From Siphonodentalium dalli (taxonomy: Eukaryota > Mollusca > Scaphopoda > Gadilida > Siphonodentaliidae), in the NCBI GenBank assembly GCA_032622095.1, contig CP136063.1, positions 12,691,814-12,755,813 on the forward strand: 64,000 nt of DNA. Direction: 5' to 3'. This document shows positions 33,814 through 48,294 of this stretch, in pieces. Position numbers and translations under genes: made by a program. The notes under the pieces are model-generated. The model saw nothing but the letters and a program-made list of their open reading frames with translations. It did no database searches and was not told the DNA's origin. Position 1 is the first letter of the stretch; every line of letters begins with the position of its first letter.

Positions 33814-36800
33814 ACACACACAATATACATCTATTCAATTATATATGACCTGTCAAATGAACAGCGATTTCGTTCTATATTGTTAAATGGCTACGATATA
33901 CGCTTTAACCTCTACTTATCCACGCATCTATGTACATGTACATTGATTTGCAATGGTGTCGATATACCAAAACCATTGCTAGACACCAAATAATTCTGAT
34001 CAAATTGGTCGACATAAACTCAAATGTTTTGTATCTCGTAATTTGCTGTACATTTCAGTTTGATAAGGTTTCGAAAATTCAACCATTTCGTGCTTTATAT
34101 GCAAACTACTTGGCTTCAAATTGAATAGGTGCGAAAAGTGTTGTTCCACATGTAAGTCATATTGTAGCTTGAAAGAAATCGAAGATGGTGCACCGTATTA
34201 CCACTTATGGTTGCACACCAGGTTGCAGTGAATTATCTCCGAACGCGACCAAATTTACATGGCATGATCACATGTCACCCCGATAACGATGCCATGAAAA
34301 TTTTGTAAGCGAATTACTCGCCCCTGAATGTTCAAAAAATATATATTTGCTCTCCATAATGGAGGAAAGTTGCTAATGGAGTAGCCGAAGCGCGCGCGAG
34401 GGTGAGATCAGACCAGAGGAGGCGGTACACGTCATATTTAGCAAAGAGTAATAGGAGTCAAATTGTTGAGCAAACAGTTAAGTCAACAATATTTTCAGTG
34501 TATATACTGTTGCCACGTCCCTGCAATGGTGTAAGGTACACGATGCTGGTTGATCGCATCCATGACAGGGGGCGACGCACTCTATTTGTCATTGGTCATA
34601 ACCAATGATTTCATGCAATGCATACATAAGCAGATGTTGAGTATATCGATGGATTATTTGCGTGATTTATCACCATAATTACGAATTGTATGTTTTCAGT
34701 ACGCTTTCATAGTGTTGAACATGAAATCTTGTTTGTCGGTGCCATGAATGTACATTTATATGTGGTGCGCTAATCATTGTTAATGTTAAGTGCTTTTAAA
34801 GATGCATTATCCGATTAAGTGCTTTTTAAGATGCATTATCCGATTGAAGAAATATTGTCGTTGTAACTTGGTGATATGGTGACCGTCTGATAAATTAAAA
34901 TAACTGGGGTAAATATGTATGTATCACATTGTGTCACGCATACATTTGGCGATTTACTACAAAAGCCAAACAGGAGGGAATATCTATCTTGAGCAGTGAG
35001 ATCGCCTGCCGGCGCGTGTTAGCCCATCCATTACTAATATAATCCGATGGCGCGCCTTAGGGGCGGCGGCAGATATCTCAAATTGTCTCAGCCCATAGTG
35101 TGCGCTATATATCTGCCCTGGCGGTTAATAGGAATTATGATTCCCTTCTATATGGCTGTGTTTGTATACACCGTCGGGTGGTACGCCATGGATGGCGGCA
35201 AACACTCTGGGTTTAAAATTAATAGGTCAGTATATTGCTATGCAATGTTATAGTCCCTATATATAGTTTGCTGATATTAACATCCACATATGTACATGTA
35301 CGTACACAGTCACAACTGATCCCGTCTATCTCAAATCGTAAATGTATTATTTTTTTAAATAATTATTGGCATCGCGTATGATCGATACCTGCAGAATATA
35401 TCCCACTAGGACATTGGTATCCATATTATTCATGCTGTTGTCGTCATACAAACAAAACAACCACAATCATGCGTGATTAGTTCCACAGATTTGTATTGAA
35501 GTGCTCTAAATTGATGACAAAGTACGACACATACTCTTCGTTAAAATATGCAGTCGAAAATGGCGAATCAAGAAGGATGATCTTGGATTCATCGATGTGG
35601 CTGGAAGATATTTTAATTCGGCCGTTTCCGAAAATAAAAATACTGACAGACATAGGGATTACGACATGGTTCAATGGGTGGAGATGAGGATAATGAGAGT
35701 ATTCTAAAGGAACGGCATATAAATAATATAATTGTGAAATTGCCTCGTAATATTGTGGGATAAGTGGAATTAACTTTTATTTTATATATCTAAAGGAACA
35801 GTAACTCCTGCATGCAAACTACGTATGTCCGCGCTGCGTGACATTCGCATAAATTTGGAGACAGCATGGCGTTTATTAAAATAATTCATATGCCGCCTAT
35901 ATGGAGGAAGCTTTTATTTTATGTAATCTTGTGATATATTTCTATAATACCATATGGGCGCACAAAACCTAAATTAAACAGTAAAATGTAATATAGACAC
36001 ATAAACAAACTCAAATGTTAATGTCGATGCGTACGTGCACATGTACGTCAGTGAGATATCCCGAATTTAAGTAGTCTTGTTGATTTGCTACGATGCTGGT
36101 GGGTATACCACGGAGTTGAAATATGCTGATATGGTAAACTGATTCTGTTAAGAAAATGTACCGTTATTCTTTCGGAACATACATGTTGCAGTGTCTGGAT
36201 ATATATACAATAACGGAACAATTTCTTAACACCAATATTTGTCACTACCAGCACAATGGCAAGTCAGCAGGACCCACCAGCATCAGATCAAATTAGCAGG
36301 ATAACTTAACCGGGATGGAAAGTGTTTGCCTTGCAATGACTGAACCTTGAAATCAGCTCTATCTCACCTATGACATACATGCACTGTGTCACACTTATAG
36401 TAAGGTGGTCACTATCACCGCTGTGGCCGGCTCCCACAACTATTGACACACACGGAGTTACCATAGCTCACATCCCTGTCGACGCGCCCGTGACCTGACG
36501 GGTGTCACCTTGTTGTCTCGATGTCCGTTTCGATATAGATTGGTGTGGGTGTGTATAGATGATGATCGCCGCTCTTCATTGCTATAAATATTCATTTAAC
36601 ACTGGTTCGCCCTGGTTATTTGGTCATGTGGTCTTAGCAGCATCAGTTCGCCATATCAGCAGCATGACAGTTCACCTGATCCCACCAGCATCATAGCAAA
36701 TTAGCAAGACCATTTAACCAGTGTGTGGTTATTATATCACACCATCGTTGACTGACTGTTAGCATATTTTAATCTGTTGTGTACACTCGGGCGATTTATA

Positions 36801-38471
36801 TTGGTCCACCGGGAGGTGTCAATTACATTGGCTAATGACCATGAAGTGATAATTTCGTCTGACGCGTGTCTGTTCCCGGGTGTCCCATCGCAGCCGGCAT
36901 TTCATTAACAAAATTTGTGCATCTATTTACAATGCATAATATATATATTTACATGAATTATATTCAACTATGGTCGTATGGTATGTATACATGTACATCA
37001 GTATAATAATGTTCATAGTGTTCTCCTGCATTTAACTGTGAAAGACTGAAACCAAAGTTTCAGACAAACTAGGACAATCCGGTGTGTGTGTAATTTAGAA
37101 ATCAGTTTCCACTCACGGGAAGTATATTAGTTATAAACGCTCTTTATCGACATACAACTTATAATATTTCGATATTTGCCTCCCACAACTCAACAAAATG
37201 CAATGTTAAGAAGATAACAGTCCACTGGCATGTATGCTGGAATATGGGAATGAGGACAGACTACCATTGTTCATGGGTCATGTGCTTCCTTTGACCACCC
37301 AACTCGGCCTACAATAGTACAGCAAAGTGATTTATAATGATGCCCCTTGGGTATACGACTATCTGGTTGTACCACGAGGCATGATTGTGTTATATTGAGT
37401 AAACTCATAGGAATTTGTTCGAGAACAGACAAACACCTATCTGGACTAAGAGCCAGTCAGTTAGTTTTGATGGAAGGTGAATAACTCTATACACTTGTAT
37501 TTGGTACAATTAACCTCACCACCATAAAGACAGCAATTAGAAACACACAAAACGTCATCCCGTATATATGTTATCTTCGTCATCTACGTTGTATTTGTTA
37601 AAATGTTAATGGGAGAGGGGTGGGTGTAAGTTGTTAAAATTTGTGCCCCTATCCCTCTTGTAATATTATATTACAATAAAATATGTTTAAAAAAAAGACA
37701 CGATATAAGACTTATATATGTATTTGGGGTGGTGAGGTCAATTGTGCGAAATTCCCCTGACTATATATCTCCTAGTTTTTTTTATTGTTATGCATTTTAG
37801 TTAAATAAAGTGGGAGTTTTGGGGTAAATATGAGAATCTCTATCAATTAGTGGAAAATCTTCGGCGTGACGTCATCGCATGCGCTAATATTAAACGTGTG
37901 TCTTACCAATAATTATGAAGCTGATTTTGTGAGTTAATTATGTGATAAATATAGTTACGATGTACATGTAGGTTGTATACAATGCTATGTATTGGCATCA
38001 AGCTAATACTATTCCGAAATTTGCCTTGCCAACACAACATCATGCAATGTTAAAATAGCACATAACAGTCGGGAACATATGATTCAATATAACCATACTG
38101 TATTATATTGATGCCCAAAGTAAGGTAGACATATATTTTGCATTGTGTTGTGTCGGGGACAGCCCGTCAAAAATTATTTAAAAAAACAGGCGTCCTATTT
38201 GAACATATATTTTACCATTAACTAGCGATGAACGCTCTTTATTGGAATAATGCATAGCCCGTGCATACCATGTCCTCAACAGAACAACCAGATAGGACCG
38301 AAATAAGAACAGTCTCACGCATACAGCGATGCGTTCATAAGCACTGCGCTCTCGTCGCACACCGTTCCGATACGCGCGCCGAATCTGGAGCGTAATTAGC
38401 TACAGCGCCGATCTCAGCGCGTTTGCGCGCTCTATCTGGCGGGCCGGGTGAGCCAAACTCCGATATATCGT
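33814..38471. other. AT-rich sequence with minor duplications, no gene
   Basis: No coding region was recognised. A 30-bp near-perfect tandem duplication ('agtgctttttaagatgcattatccgatt') lies at about 34790-34850. A loose duplication about 400 bp apart ('cccaccagcatca.a.caaattagca') lies at 36270 and 36680. 'aacgctctttat' phrases lie at 37137 and 38230. The last 100 bp (38340-38460) are CpG-rich and include AGCGCG-TTTG-CGCGCT. Confidence 0.4.
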
Positions 38472-41400
38472 AGCCAGGAAGTATATTGTTTTTCTACTGA
38501 GGTCGTTTTCCGTTTATTTCGAAATACTCAGAAACTGATTGCAGTAGGAACGCGAAATCTCTAGCGAATGTAGGCATCGAAGGTTTACTAACTATAATGG
38601 TATCAGGATTTCCGCCCAATGTTTCTTGGCGGAGTTATGGCCCTTTTGCGATTATTTTTCATTGTTATTATTATTATACTTGACACTTTTGTAATCACTA
38701 TTACTCGAAAAGTACAAGAAGTAGAGCACCAAACCTTGGTAAGTAGGTTGGGGTACATGAGTTCTAACCATATGGCCCATAACGATTTTGTCCGCGCTTT
38801 CACCGAGGAGTTATCTCCCTTTATTTGAAAAAATGTCATTTTATTATCTCGGAAATTATAAGAAGCAGAGCATCGAAAATTAGACCGTATGCACATCTCG
38901 ATATGCACTACTGCCCACGGGCATAAAAACTTGTGTCCGCGCTTTCCCTGAAGAGTTACCGCCCATAGTTGGCAAACCTCTATTTTATTGTACTCTGTTG
39001 TCCTCCCGTATTATTCCAGATAACTGCATTTGGTTTTTGTAGTCGTATTGACCGTTGTCAGCTTAGTCCAAGAAAGAAAAATTGACAGGGTTGGACATAT
39101 ATTTTTTACAATAGGATGGGGGTGCCAAATTAAAAAAAAAAATTCATTACGAATCTCGTCTATTTCTGTGTATGGCTTGACTGTGTAAAGCTGATCAAAT
39201 ACCGCGAAAAAAAATTGAAATCTGAGTAGAAATACCAGAGTTGTGGGCCCTCAATTTTTTTTTTTGGGAGACAATCGGGTTGTCGCCCTATCTTCTTTAA
39301 AACGGACAATCATTGCAAATAGTGACACACTTCTAAGTATCCAGACTATCTAGTGCTCGGTGTGAGCCAAATTTTGCCAGTGTCGGTTCAGTATTGTGGT
39401 TCTGGGGAGGGGTGGTTTATGGTTCAATATTTTATTTAGTCTCCGAATCAGATGAAACTTGGAATATAACATCTACCCTACAAACTTATCACGACGCTGA
39501 AAACAGATCTCAGATCCGTGGGAAAATGGCGGAGATTTGGACCCTCAAAGTTTGAACTTGGGCCCATATGCTTTCCAATAACCGAAATGTTTTTCGTCTC
39601 CGATTCAGATGAAATGCATTCCATACAATATATGTGAGCAGCAGATCACAAAACTGAAAACAATTTTTAAATCCATTGGAAAATAACGGAGTTACGGGTC
39701 TTCAAAATTCGCATTTTGAGCCTGGGTTGACAATTTCCCAATCCCGTCACCCAATTTCGAGGCAGGGGTGGGGTCACTTGCAATCACTTGAGATCAACAT
39801 AAACATGGTAAGGACGTGATATAATCATCCTACTTCCTATTTTCCGTCCCTAAACTACGATGTTTTCAGCTCAAGATTCGCCCTATTATTATACTTCCAT
39901 GGTGTAACCAAGGAACTATATTGTTTTTCTACTGAGGTCGTTTTCCGTTTATTTCGAAATACTCAGAAACTGATTGCAGTAGGAACGCGAAATCTCTAGC
40001 GAATGTAGGCATCGAAGGTTTACTAACTATAATGGTATCAGGATTTCCGCCCAATGTTTCTTGGCGGAGTTATGGCCCTTTTGCGATTATTTTTCATTGT
40101 TATTATTATTATACTTGACACTTTTGTAATCACTATTACTCGAAAAGTACAGGAAGTAGGACACCAAAACTTGGTAAGTAGGTTGGGGTACATGAGTTCT
40201 AACCATATGGCCCATAACGATTTTGTCCGCGCTTTCACCGAGGAGTTATCTCCCTTTATTTGAAAAAATGTCATTTTATTATCTCGGAAATTATAAGAAG
40301 CAGAGCATCGAAAATTAGACCGTATGCACATCTCGATATGCACTACTGCCCACGGGCATAAAAACTTGTGTCCGCGCTTTCCCTGAAGAGTTACCGCCCA
40401 TAGTTGGCAAACCTCTATTTTATTGTACTCTGTTGTCCTCCCGTATTATTCCAGATAACTGCATTTGGTTTTTGTAGTCGTATTGACCGTTGTCAGCTTA
40501 GTCCAAGGAAGAAAAATTGTCAGGGTTGAACATATATTTTTTACAATAGGATGGGGGTGCCAAATTAAAAAAAAAAATTCATTACGAATCTCGTCTATTT
40601 CTGTGTATGGCTTGACTGTGTAAAGCTGATCAAATACCGCGAAAAAAAATTGAAATCTGAGTAGAAATACCAGAGTTGTGGGCCCTCAAATTTTTTTTTT
40701 GGGAGACAATCGGGTTGTCGCCCTATCTGCTTTAAAACGGACAATCATTGCAAATAGTGACACACTTCTAAGTATCCAGACTATCTAGTGCTCGGTGTGA
40801 GCCAAATTTTGCCAGTGTCGGTTCAGTATTGTGGTTCTGGGGAGGGGTGGTTTATGGTTCAATATTTTATTTAGTCTCCGAATCAGATGAAACTTGGAAT
40901 ATAACATCTACCCTACAAACTTATCACGACGCTGAAAACAGATCTCAGATCCGTTGGAAAATGGCGGAGATTTGGACCCTCAAAGTTTGAACTTGGGCCC
41001 ATATGCTTTCCAATAACCGAAATGTTTTTCGTCTCCGATTCAGATGAAATGCATTCCATACAATATATGTGAGCAGCAGATCACAAAACTGAAAACAATT
41101 TTTAAATCCATTGGAAAATAACGGAGTTACGGGTCTTCAAAATTCGCATTTTGAGCCTGGGTTGACAATTTCCCAATCCCGTCACCCAATTTCGAGGCAG
41201 GGGTGGGGTCACTTGCAATCACTTGAGATCAACATAAACATGGTAAGGACGTGATATAATCATCCTACTTCCTATTTTCCGTCCCTAAACTACGATGTTT
41301 TCAGCTCAAGATTCGCCCTATTATTATACTTCCATGGTGTAACCAAGGAACTATATTGTTTTTCTACTGAGGTCGTTTTCCGTTTATTTCGAAATACTCA

Positions 41401-44400
41401 GAAACTGATTGCAGTAGGAACGCGAAATCTCTAGCGAATGTAGGCATCGAAGGTTTACTAACTATAATGGTATCAGGATTTCCGCCCAATGTTTCTTGGC
41501 GGAGTTATGGCCCTTTTGCGATTATTTTTCATTGTTATTATTATTATACTTGACACTTTTGTAATCACTATTACTCGAAAAGTACAGGAAGTAGGACACC
41601 AAAACTTGGTAAGTAGGTTGGGGTACATGAGTTCTAACCATATGGCCCATAACGATTTTGTCCGCGCTTTCACCGAGGAGTTATCTCCCTTTATTTGAAA
41701 AAATGTCATTTTATTATCTCGGAAATTATAAGAAGCAGAGCATCGAAAATTAGACCGTATGCACATCTCGATATGCACTACTGCCCACGGGCATAAAAAC
41801 TTGTGTCCGCGCTTTCCCTGAAGAGTTACCGCCCATAGTTGGCAAACCTCTATTTTATTGTACTCTGTTGTCCTCCCGTATTATTCCAGATAACTGCATT
41901 TGGTTTTTGTAGTCGTATTGACCGTTGTCCAATAAACAGAATGCTATTCGTCTCCGAATCAGATGACATTTATAACATACAATCTAGGTAAGTAGGAGAT
42001 TACAAAACTAAAAACAATTTTAAAATCCATTGGAAAATAACGGAGTTACAGGCCCTCAAACTTCACAGTTTGGGCCACTGTTGACAATTTCCCAATCCCG
42101 TCACCCAATTTCGCGGCAGGGGTGGGGTCACTTTCACACATTTGAGATCAACCCACACATGTTAGGACAACATATAACCATCCTAATTCATATTTTCCGC
42201 CCCTAAACTGCAATTCTTTCAGCTCGTGATGTTCCCTATTATTATACTTCCATGGTGTAACCAAGGAAGTATATTGTTTTTGTACTGAGGTCGTTTTCCG
42301 TTTATTTTGAAATACTCAGAAACTAATTACAGTAGGAACGCGAAATCTCTAGCGAATGTAGGCATCTAAGGTCTACTACAAATAAAGGTATCCGCATACC
42401 GGTCCAAAGTTTCTAGACAGAGTTATGGCCCTTTTTCGATTATTTTTCATTATTATTATTATTATACTCCACGATTTTGAGAAGCCCTAATATCTGCAAG
42501 TATGAGGAGTAGCAAACTAAAAGTTGGTACGTATGTTGGGGCTAATGAGTTCTAACTTTTTTCATATAACAAATATTGTCCGCGTTTCCCCGCGGAGTTA
42601 TCTCCCTTTATATGAAAAAATGTCATTTTATTATCTCGGAAATTATAAGGAGCAGAGCATCAAAAATTGGACCGTATGCACACCTCGATTTTTTTTTTTT
42701 ATAAGTGCAGAGCTCTAAATTTTTTATCACATATTCCGAATTGGACGAGTAATCCTGACCCGAATATACCGGTTAAAAAAAAATTTTCCCAGCACTTTCC
42801 GCGTTACGAGGTACGTAAATATTGCACTAATTTTCCCGCCAAATCCAAACCGGCTAATTAAAGAACAAGATAATGTCGCAGCAGGTACGTTGACATACTG
42901 TATGTACGTGCCAAAAGTTTTATCGCTATAATTTAAAAGTAACCTGTCCAACGGAGAATGCGAGTCGGGGTGGGTTGGGACTTTTGGGAAATTTCACAAA
43001 ATTGCAAAGGGGGGGGGGATTCAAACATCAAGATATTTTTTTTTACGAGTACATCTGATAGGTAGTGTTCACGCGCATCTACAGTGCGATTTTCTAAATT
43101 TCAGATGCAACGGTTTACTCGTAACAACGCTATAGAACATAAATATGTATACTGATGTAGTCTATCACTAACCTATTTTTAGCCCCAAATCTAAATAAGC
43201 TAATAAAGGAGCGAGTTTAATGCGGTGGTACGTCAGCCGGTATACTGTAGGTATGCCTCCAAAATTTGACCTCTCTAATATAAACGCAACCTGCTCAAGG
43301 GAGTGTTTGTGTCGGGTGAGTTCAGATTTGGCAAATTCCACCGAAGATCAAATGGGGAAAATTACTCCGAAAATCAGATATTGAGATAAAAACTTTTCGA
43401 TCAGTGGATGTGATAAGTAGTATCTTAACGCAAGATTAGTACACTTTTTAATGATTTAGATTGGACGGTTTAACCCTGGTAGAGTATAACGTTGTAACGG
43501 GTGATATATATTACTCAAATTCAAACCCTCTCTTCATGACGCAAATTCAAACGGCCTTTTCAAGAAGCAAGGCAAATGCATGAATATGCTCATCGATATA
43601 CTATATAGGTATGTCCGCTCTACTATAAAGGTAACCTAGTGTCACGATTTGACCTGTCCAAAACACTCCCCGGGCAAAAGTTTTCCTAGGTATCAAATTT
43701 CGTCGAAATCCGTTCGTTTTACCAGATTTGACATTGAACTGATCATGTCGAAGGTCAATGTCAGGTCGGAGTCACGACTTGACCCGCCGAAAAGACTCCC
43801 CGGACAAAAGTAACCCTAGGTATCAAATTTCGTGGAAATCCGTCTGTTTTACCCGATTTGACCTTCGATTGACATTTTTGAAGGCCAAGGACAGGTAGAG
43901 GGTCACGATTCGACCCGTCCAAAACACTCCCTGGACAAAAGTACCCACACTGATCAAATTTCGTCAAAATCCGTCTAGCAGTTTTCCCGGCCATAGCTAA
44001 CAGACAAACAAACAGACAGACAGAAGTCCCAAAATATATATTAAATTTAGAAATGTCAATGCAAGTCCACCATCGGATCGTAAGGCACCAATATGCATTC
44101 GCATGAAGAGGAACACACATATACGCATAACACTCACATGGGATGGGATGGAATAACATGGAAGTATATCTGATTCCATGGAATCTGACCTCTAGTTATT
44201 ATTCTTATTATACTTGACACTTTTGTAATCACTATTACTAGAAAAGTACAAGAAGTAGGACACTAAAACTTGGTAAGTAGGTTGTGGTACATGAGTTCTA
44301 TGCCTATGGCCCATAAAGATTTTGTCCGCGCTTTCACCGAGGAGTTATCTCCCTTTATTTGAAAAAATGTCATTTTATTATCTCGGAAATTATAAGAAGC

Positions 44401-46070
44401 AGAGCATCGAAAATTAGACCGTATGCACATCTCGATATGCACTACTGCCCACGGGCATAAAAACTTGTGTCCGCGCTTTCCTTGAAGAGTTACCGCCCAT
44501 AGTTGGCAAACCTCTATTTTATTGTACTCTGTTGTCCTCCCGTATTATTCCAGATAACTGCATTTGGTTTTTGTAGTCGTATTGACCGTTGTCAGCTTAG
44601 TCCAAGGAAGAAAATTTGACAGGGTTGGACATATATTTTTACAATAGGATGGGGGTGCCAAATTAAAAAAAAAAAATTCGTTACGAATCTCGTCTATTTC
44701 TGTGTATGGCTTGACTGTGTAAAGCTGATCAAATACCGCGAAAAAAAATTGAAATCTGAGTAGAAATACCAGAGTTGTGGGCCCTCAAATTTTTGTTTTG
44801 GGGGACAATCGGGTTGTCGCCCTATCTCCTTTAAAACGGACAATCATTGCAAATAGTGACACACTTCTAAGTATCCAGACTAACTAGTGCTCGGTGTGAG
44901 CCAAATTTTGCCAGTGTCGGTTCAGTATTGTGGTTCTGGGGAGGGGTGGTTTATGGTTCAATATTTTATTTAGTCTCCGAATCAGATGAAACTTGGAATA
45001 TAACATCTACCCTACAAAATTATCACGACGCTGAAAACAGATCTCAGATCCGTTGGAAAATGGCGGAGATTTGGACCCTCAAAGTTTGAACTTGGGCCCA
45101 TATGCTTTCCAATAACCGAAATGTTTTTCGTCTCCGATTCAGATGAAATGCATTCCATACAATATATGTGAGCAGCAGATCACAAAACTGAAAACAATTT
45201 TTAAATCCATTGGAAAATAACGGAGTTACGGGTCTTCAAAATTCGCATTTTGAGCCTGGGTTGACAATTTCCCAATCCCGTCACCCAATTTCGAGGCAGG
45301 GGTGGGGTCACTTGCAATCACTTGAGATCAACATAAACATGGTAAGGACGTGATATAATCATCCTACTTCCTATTTTCGTTCCTAAACTACGATGTTTTC
45401 AGCTCAAGATTCGCCCTATTATTATACTTCCATGGTGTAACCAAGGAAGTATATTGTTTTTCTACTGAGGTCGTTTTCCGTTTATTTCGAAATACTCAGA
45501 AACTGATTGCAGTAGGAACGCGAAATCTCTAGCGAATGTAGGCATCGAAGGTTTACTAGATATAATGGTATCCGGATTTCCGCCCAATGTTTCTTGGCGG
45601 AGTTATGGCCCTTTTGCGATTATTTTTCATTGTTATTATTATTATTATTCTTATTATACTTGACACTTTTGTAATCACTATTACTCGAAAAGTACAAGAA
45701 GTAGGACACCAAAACTTGGTAAGTATGTTGGGGTACATGAGTTCTAACCATATGGCCCATAACGATTTTGTCCGCGCTTTCACCGAGGAGTTATCTCCCT
45801 TTATTTGAAAAAATGTCATTTTATTATCTCGGAAATTATAAGAAGCAGAGCATCGAAAATTAGACCGTATGCACATCTCGATATGCACTACTGCCCACGG
45901 GCATAAAAACTTGTGTCCGCGCTTTCCCTGAAGAGTTACCGCCCATAGTTGGCAAACCTCTATTTTATTGTACTCTGTTGTCCTCCCGTATTATTCCAGA
46001 TAACTGCATTTGGTTTTTGTAGTCGTATTGACCGTTGTCAGCTTAGTCCAAGGAAGAAAATTTGACAGGG
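38472..46070 (+). repeat. tandem array of HINE-like units, period 1435 bp
   Basis: 'attgtttttctactgaggtcg' begins at 38485, 39920 and 41355, an exact 1435-bp period. Units 1-3 are nearly identical. Units 2 and 3 share the variant 'aaggaactata', so they duplicated recently. Each unit opens with TATACTTCCATGGTGTAACC (missing in the first) and closes with 'gttttcagctcaagattcgcccta'. Unit 3 is cut at 41929 and joined to a diverged unit end (41930-42242). A diverged element with a true 3' end follows (42243-44195), then a 5'-truncated unit (44196-45422) and a 3'-truncated unit (45423-46070). The short frames repeated in each unit have no coding support. Confidence 0.85.
42243..44195 (+). mobile_element. 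complete diverged HINE-like element, about 1.95 kb
   Basis: It has both the 5' end (TATACTTCCATGGTGTAACC) and the 3' end: a 'cagacaaacaaacagacagacag' run, CATGGAAGTATA, the palindrome GATTCCATGGAATC and TGACCTCTAG, followed by TT. Its 3' half (from about 43070) matches 48295-49417 at roughly 93-95 percent. It contains several 'gtcaaatttcgt.gaaatccgt' tandem phrases (43690-43970). Non-coding. The subterminal inverted repeat, terminal palindrome and TT flank fit the Helentron-associated non-autonomous (HINE) type. Confidence 0.7.
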
Positions 46071-48294
46071 TCGTTCTCATATTTTTACACCAATGACCAC
46101 TGATGATATATTTCGACAGCCATTCCTGTTCGGTGCACTGCGTTAATTGTTATATTGGCTAATGGGTAATCACTCAAAACAATGTCGGCTGTCTGTCTTG
46201 TCAATCGGCCGTAAATCTGCAGTTTTATCACGATGCGGCTTAAAATTGACATATTTTGAGTCCAAAAAACGCTCTAAATTCATTAGTTTTAGAATAGTAG
46301 TTCGTTTTGTTTTCAATTTTTTTAAAACGCCCATTTTTTACAAAAAAAATTCTCGACTTTGACACTTGAGAATTAACAGAACTGTGGTGTCCGTCGTATA
46401 ATTATATAACACTTCTCCGCATGGACCACGTTTTCATAAAGCACAATCCGTCTTATGCCCGGTCTTTTGCTTGCAGTTCTCAATTGAATTGAAACCATTT
46501 TAATATATAATATATTCGAATTGAATGAATGGGAGTCAGCGTATCCCGCCCGACGCCCCAACCTTGCCTCCCCTAAGTCGCTAATTTTGGTATCATAATT
46601 TCCGAACGTAACTATCTAAGGTTTGGTATTAAATTCCCATCTGGTATATAGCATACATTTGTTGATTTTAGATCTGACCAATTAAAAACTGTCTCTTTAT
46701 CATCTGTATGTGGCACGAGTGAAAATGTATGACTTTATTGACCGTTTGTTAAGATCGTTGATTGCATATTTCGCATTAATTGGACGAGACGTAATGCAAA
46801 GTGTTATAACTTAGGAAGAGTCCGACAACGACGTCGTACGTACGTCCGCTAACCGGAAAATATACACAAACATGTCTTAAAGCGCCGACTAATTCACCAC
46901 CTGCGTGTATTCAAGAATATGAATCACACCAAAATTAAGCGAATTGTATATGAAATGTGTAGGTATAAGCTGCCATGTATATATCATTCCCAGAATGCTA
47001 CCATATCTATTAGTGAAATAAAACACCTTAAACTGTTGGGGAAATCGCGATATAGGCCCGCGAGCAAAGAGAGTTTAATGTCATCATACGCTATTTCGCT
47101 GTTGCGAAATGGTTGATCGTTCAACGTACCATAATTACGTTGAACGACATATATATGTTTGTGTGTGAATAACGATTGTTACCTTGGTATTATGAACTTG
47201 CAATAACATATTAAATGGTAAAATACGCGCATTCATACCCGTATATTCACAAGAATATCCGTCTAGTTTACAAGCTCGACATGCTATATATGTTTATGGT
47301 ATACTACCATTTCAACACATCGGCTATTTATCATTTTGCTGGTGAGAAGGCGTATGTTCACTTTGGTGATATATATGTGCACAGAAAAGGCACCATTACT
47401 CGGGAAAGCAACATACTGAAATGCATATAGATGTACGCGAATCAATTACGTTCTCACACAATGCAGTTATCCCAAATCCGCGCTCTTTAAAATAGAATTG
47501 GCTTCGCCATGGCTGGCCTACTTCTGATGGTACAGGGTGTTACGCATCTGTCCGACTAAGTCACTTTGAACCCAAAATTTATACAATCTCATACGAGCAT
47601 TTGAAAAGGTTCGCGATAATAGATAATCCGTACAATTGGTATAAACGTTTGTATCGACATATCGTGCATTCACAGCATTAATTGTTTATCCTCAATGAAT
47701 ATGTTTCTGAATTATATTTAATTCTTGAGGCCTGATACACATATATAGCGACATTTTTGTGATCTTTCTAGAACGTTCGCGAGCATGATAGAACTTCAAA
47801 TAAAATACATTCGCCTATGTCCCATTTTGGTGATCAAAATATTCGTAAAAATATAAATTTAGATTGTAGAGCCGTTGCTCACCAGTCACCATGGACAGAC
47901 TACCTCAAGTGTAAAAACTTTATTCAGCTTCAGGCTCAGAAATGGACTGTCGTATATGCATACCACAAGGAGAACATAATTATAACGTATAACTCTACCT
48001 AAACTACATTCGAATAAGTCAGGTTCATCCATCCCGATATATGTAATTTCGATAAATTTGTGACACTTTTCAATAGCATTATCCGTCTAAATACGTGTAT
48101 ATATGACTGTATGTATTTGTGTTTAGTGCTTTTATTTGATATATGTTTGTCCGGCCATTTGGTAATTATTTTATAACTCGAGTCTTTATATTAGGATACA
48201 GGTTTATAAATTAAAACCTTCTTTTTGGTACTTTAAATTATGGCAGTAACTGTGATAAAGGTTTTATCGTATATCCACATACATGTAGTACGGT
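46071..48294. other. AT-rich sequence inside the 28-kb insert
   Basis: No gene, RNA gene or repeat family was recognised. Short frames (for example 46919-47116) lack recognisable motifs. Confidence 0.4.

Noticed and set aside
38603-45888. A 101-110 codon minus-strand frame found four times, with a 69-73 codon plus-strand partner
   Set aside because: Repetition follows the 1435-bp units. The frames overlap antisense and include a microsatellite-derived stretch. There is no known domain.
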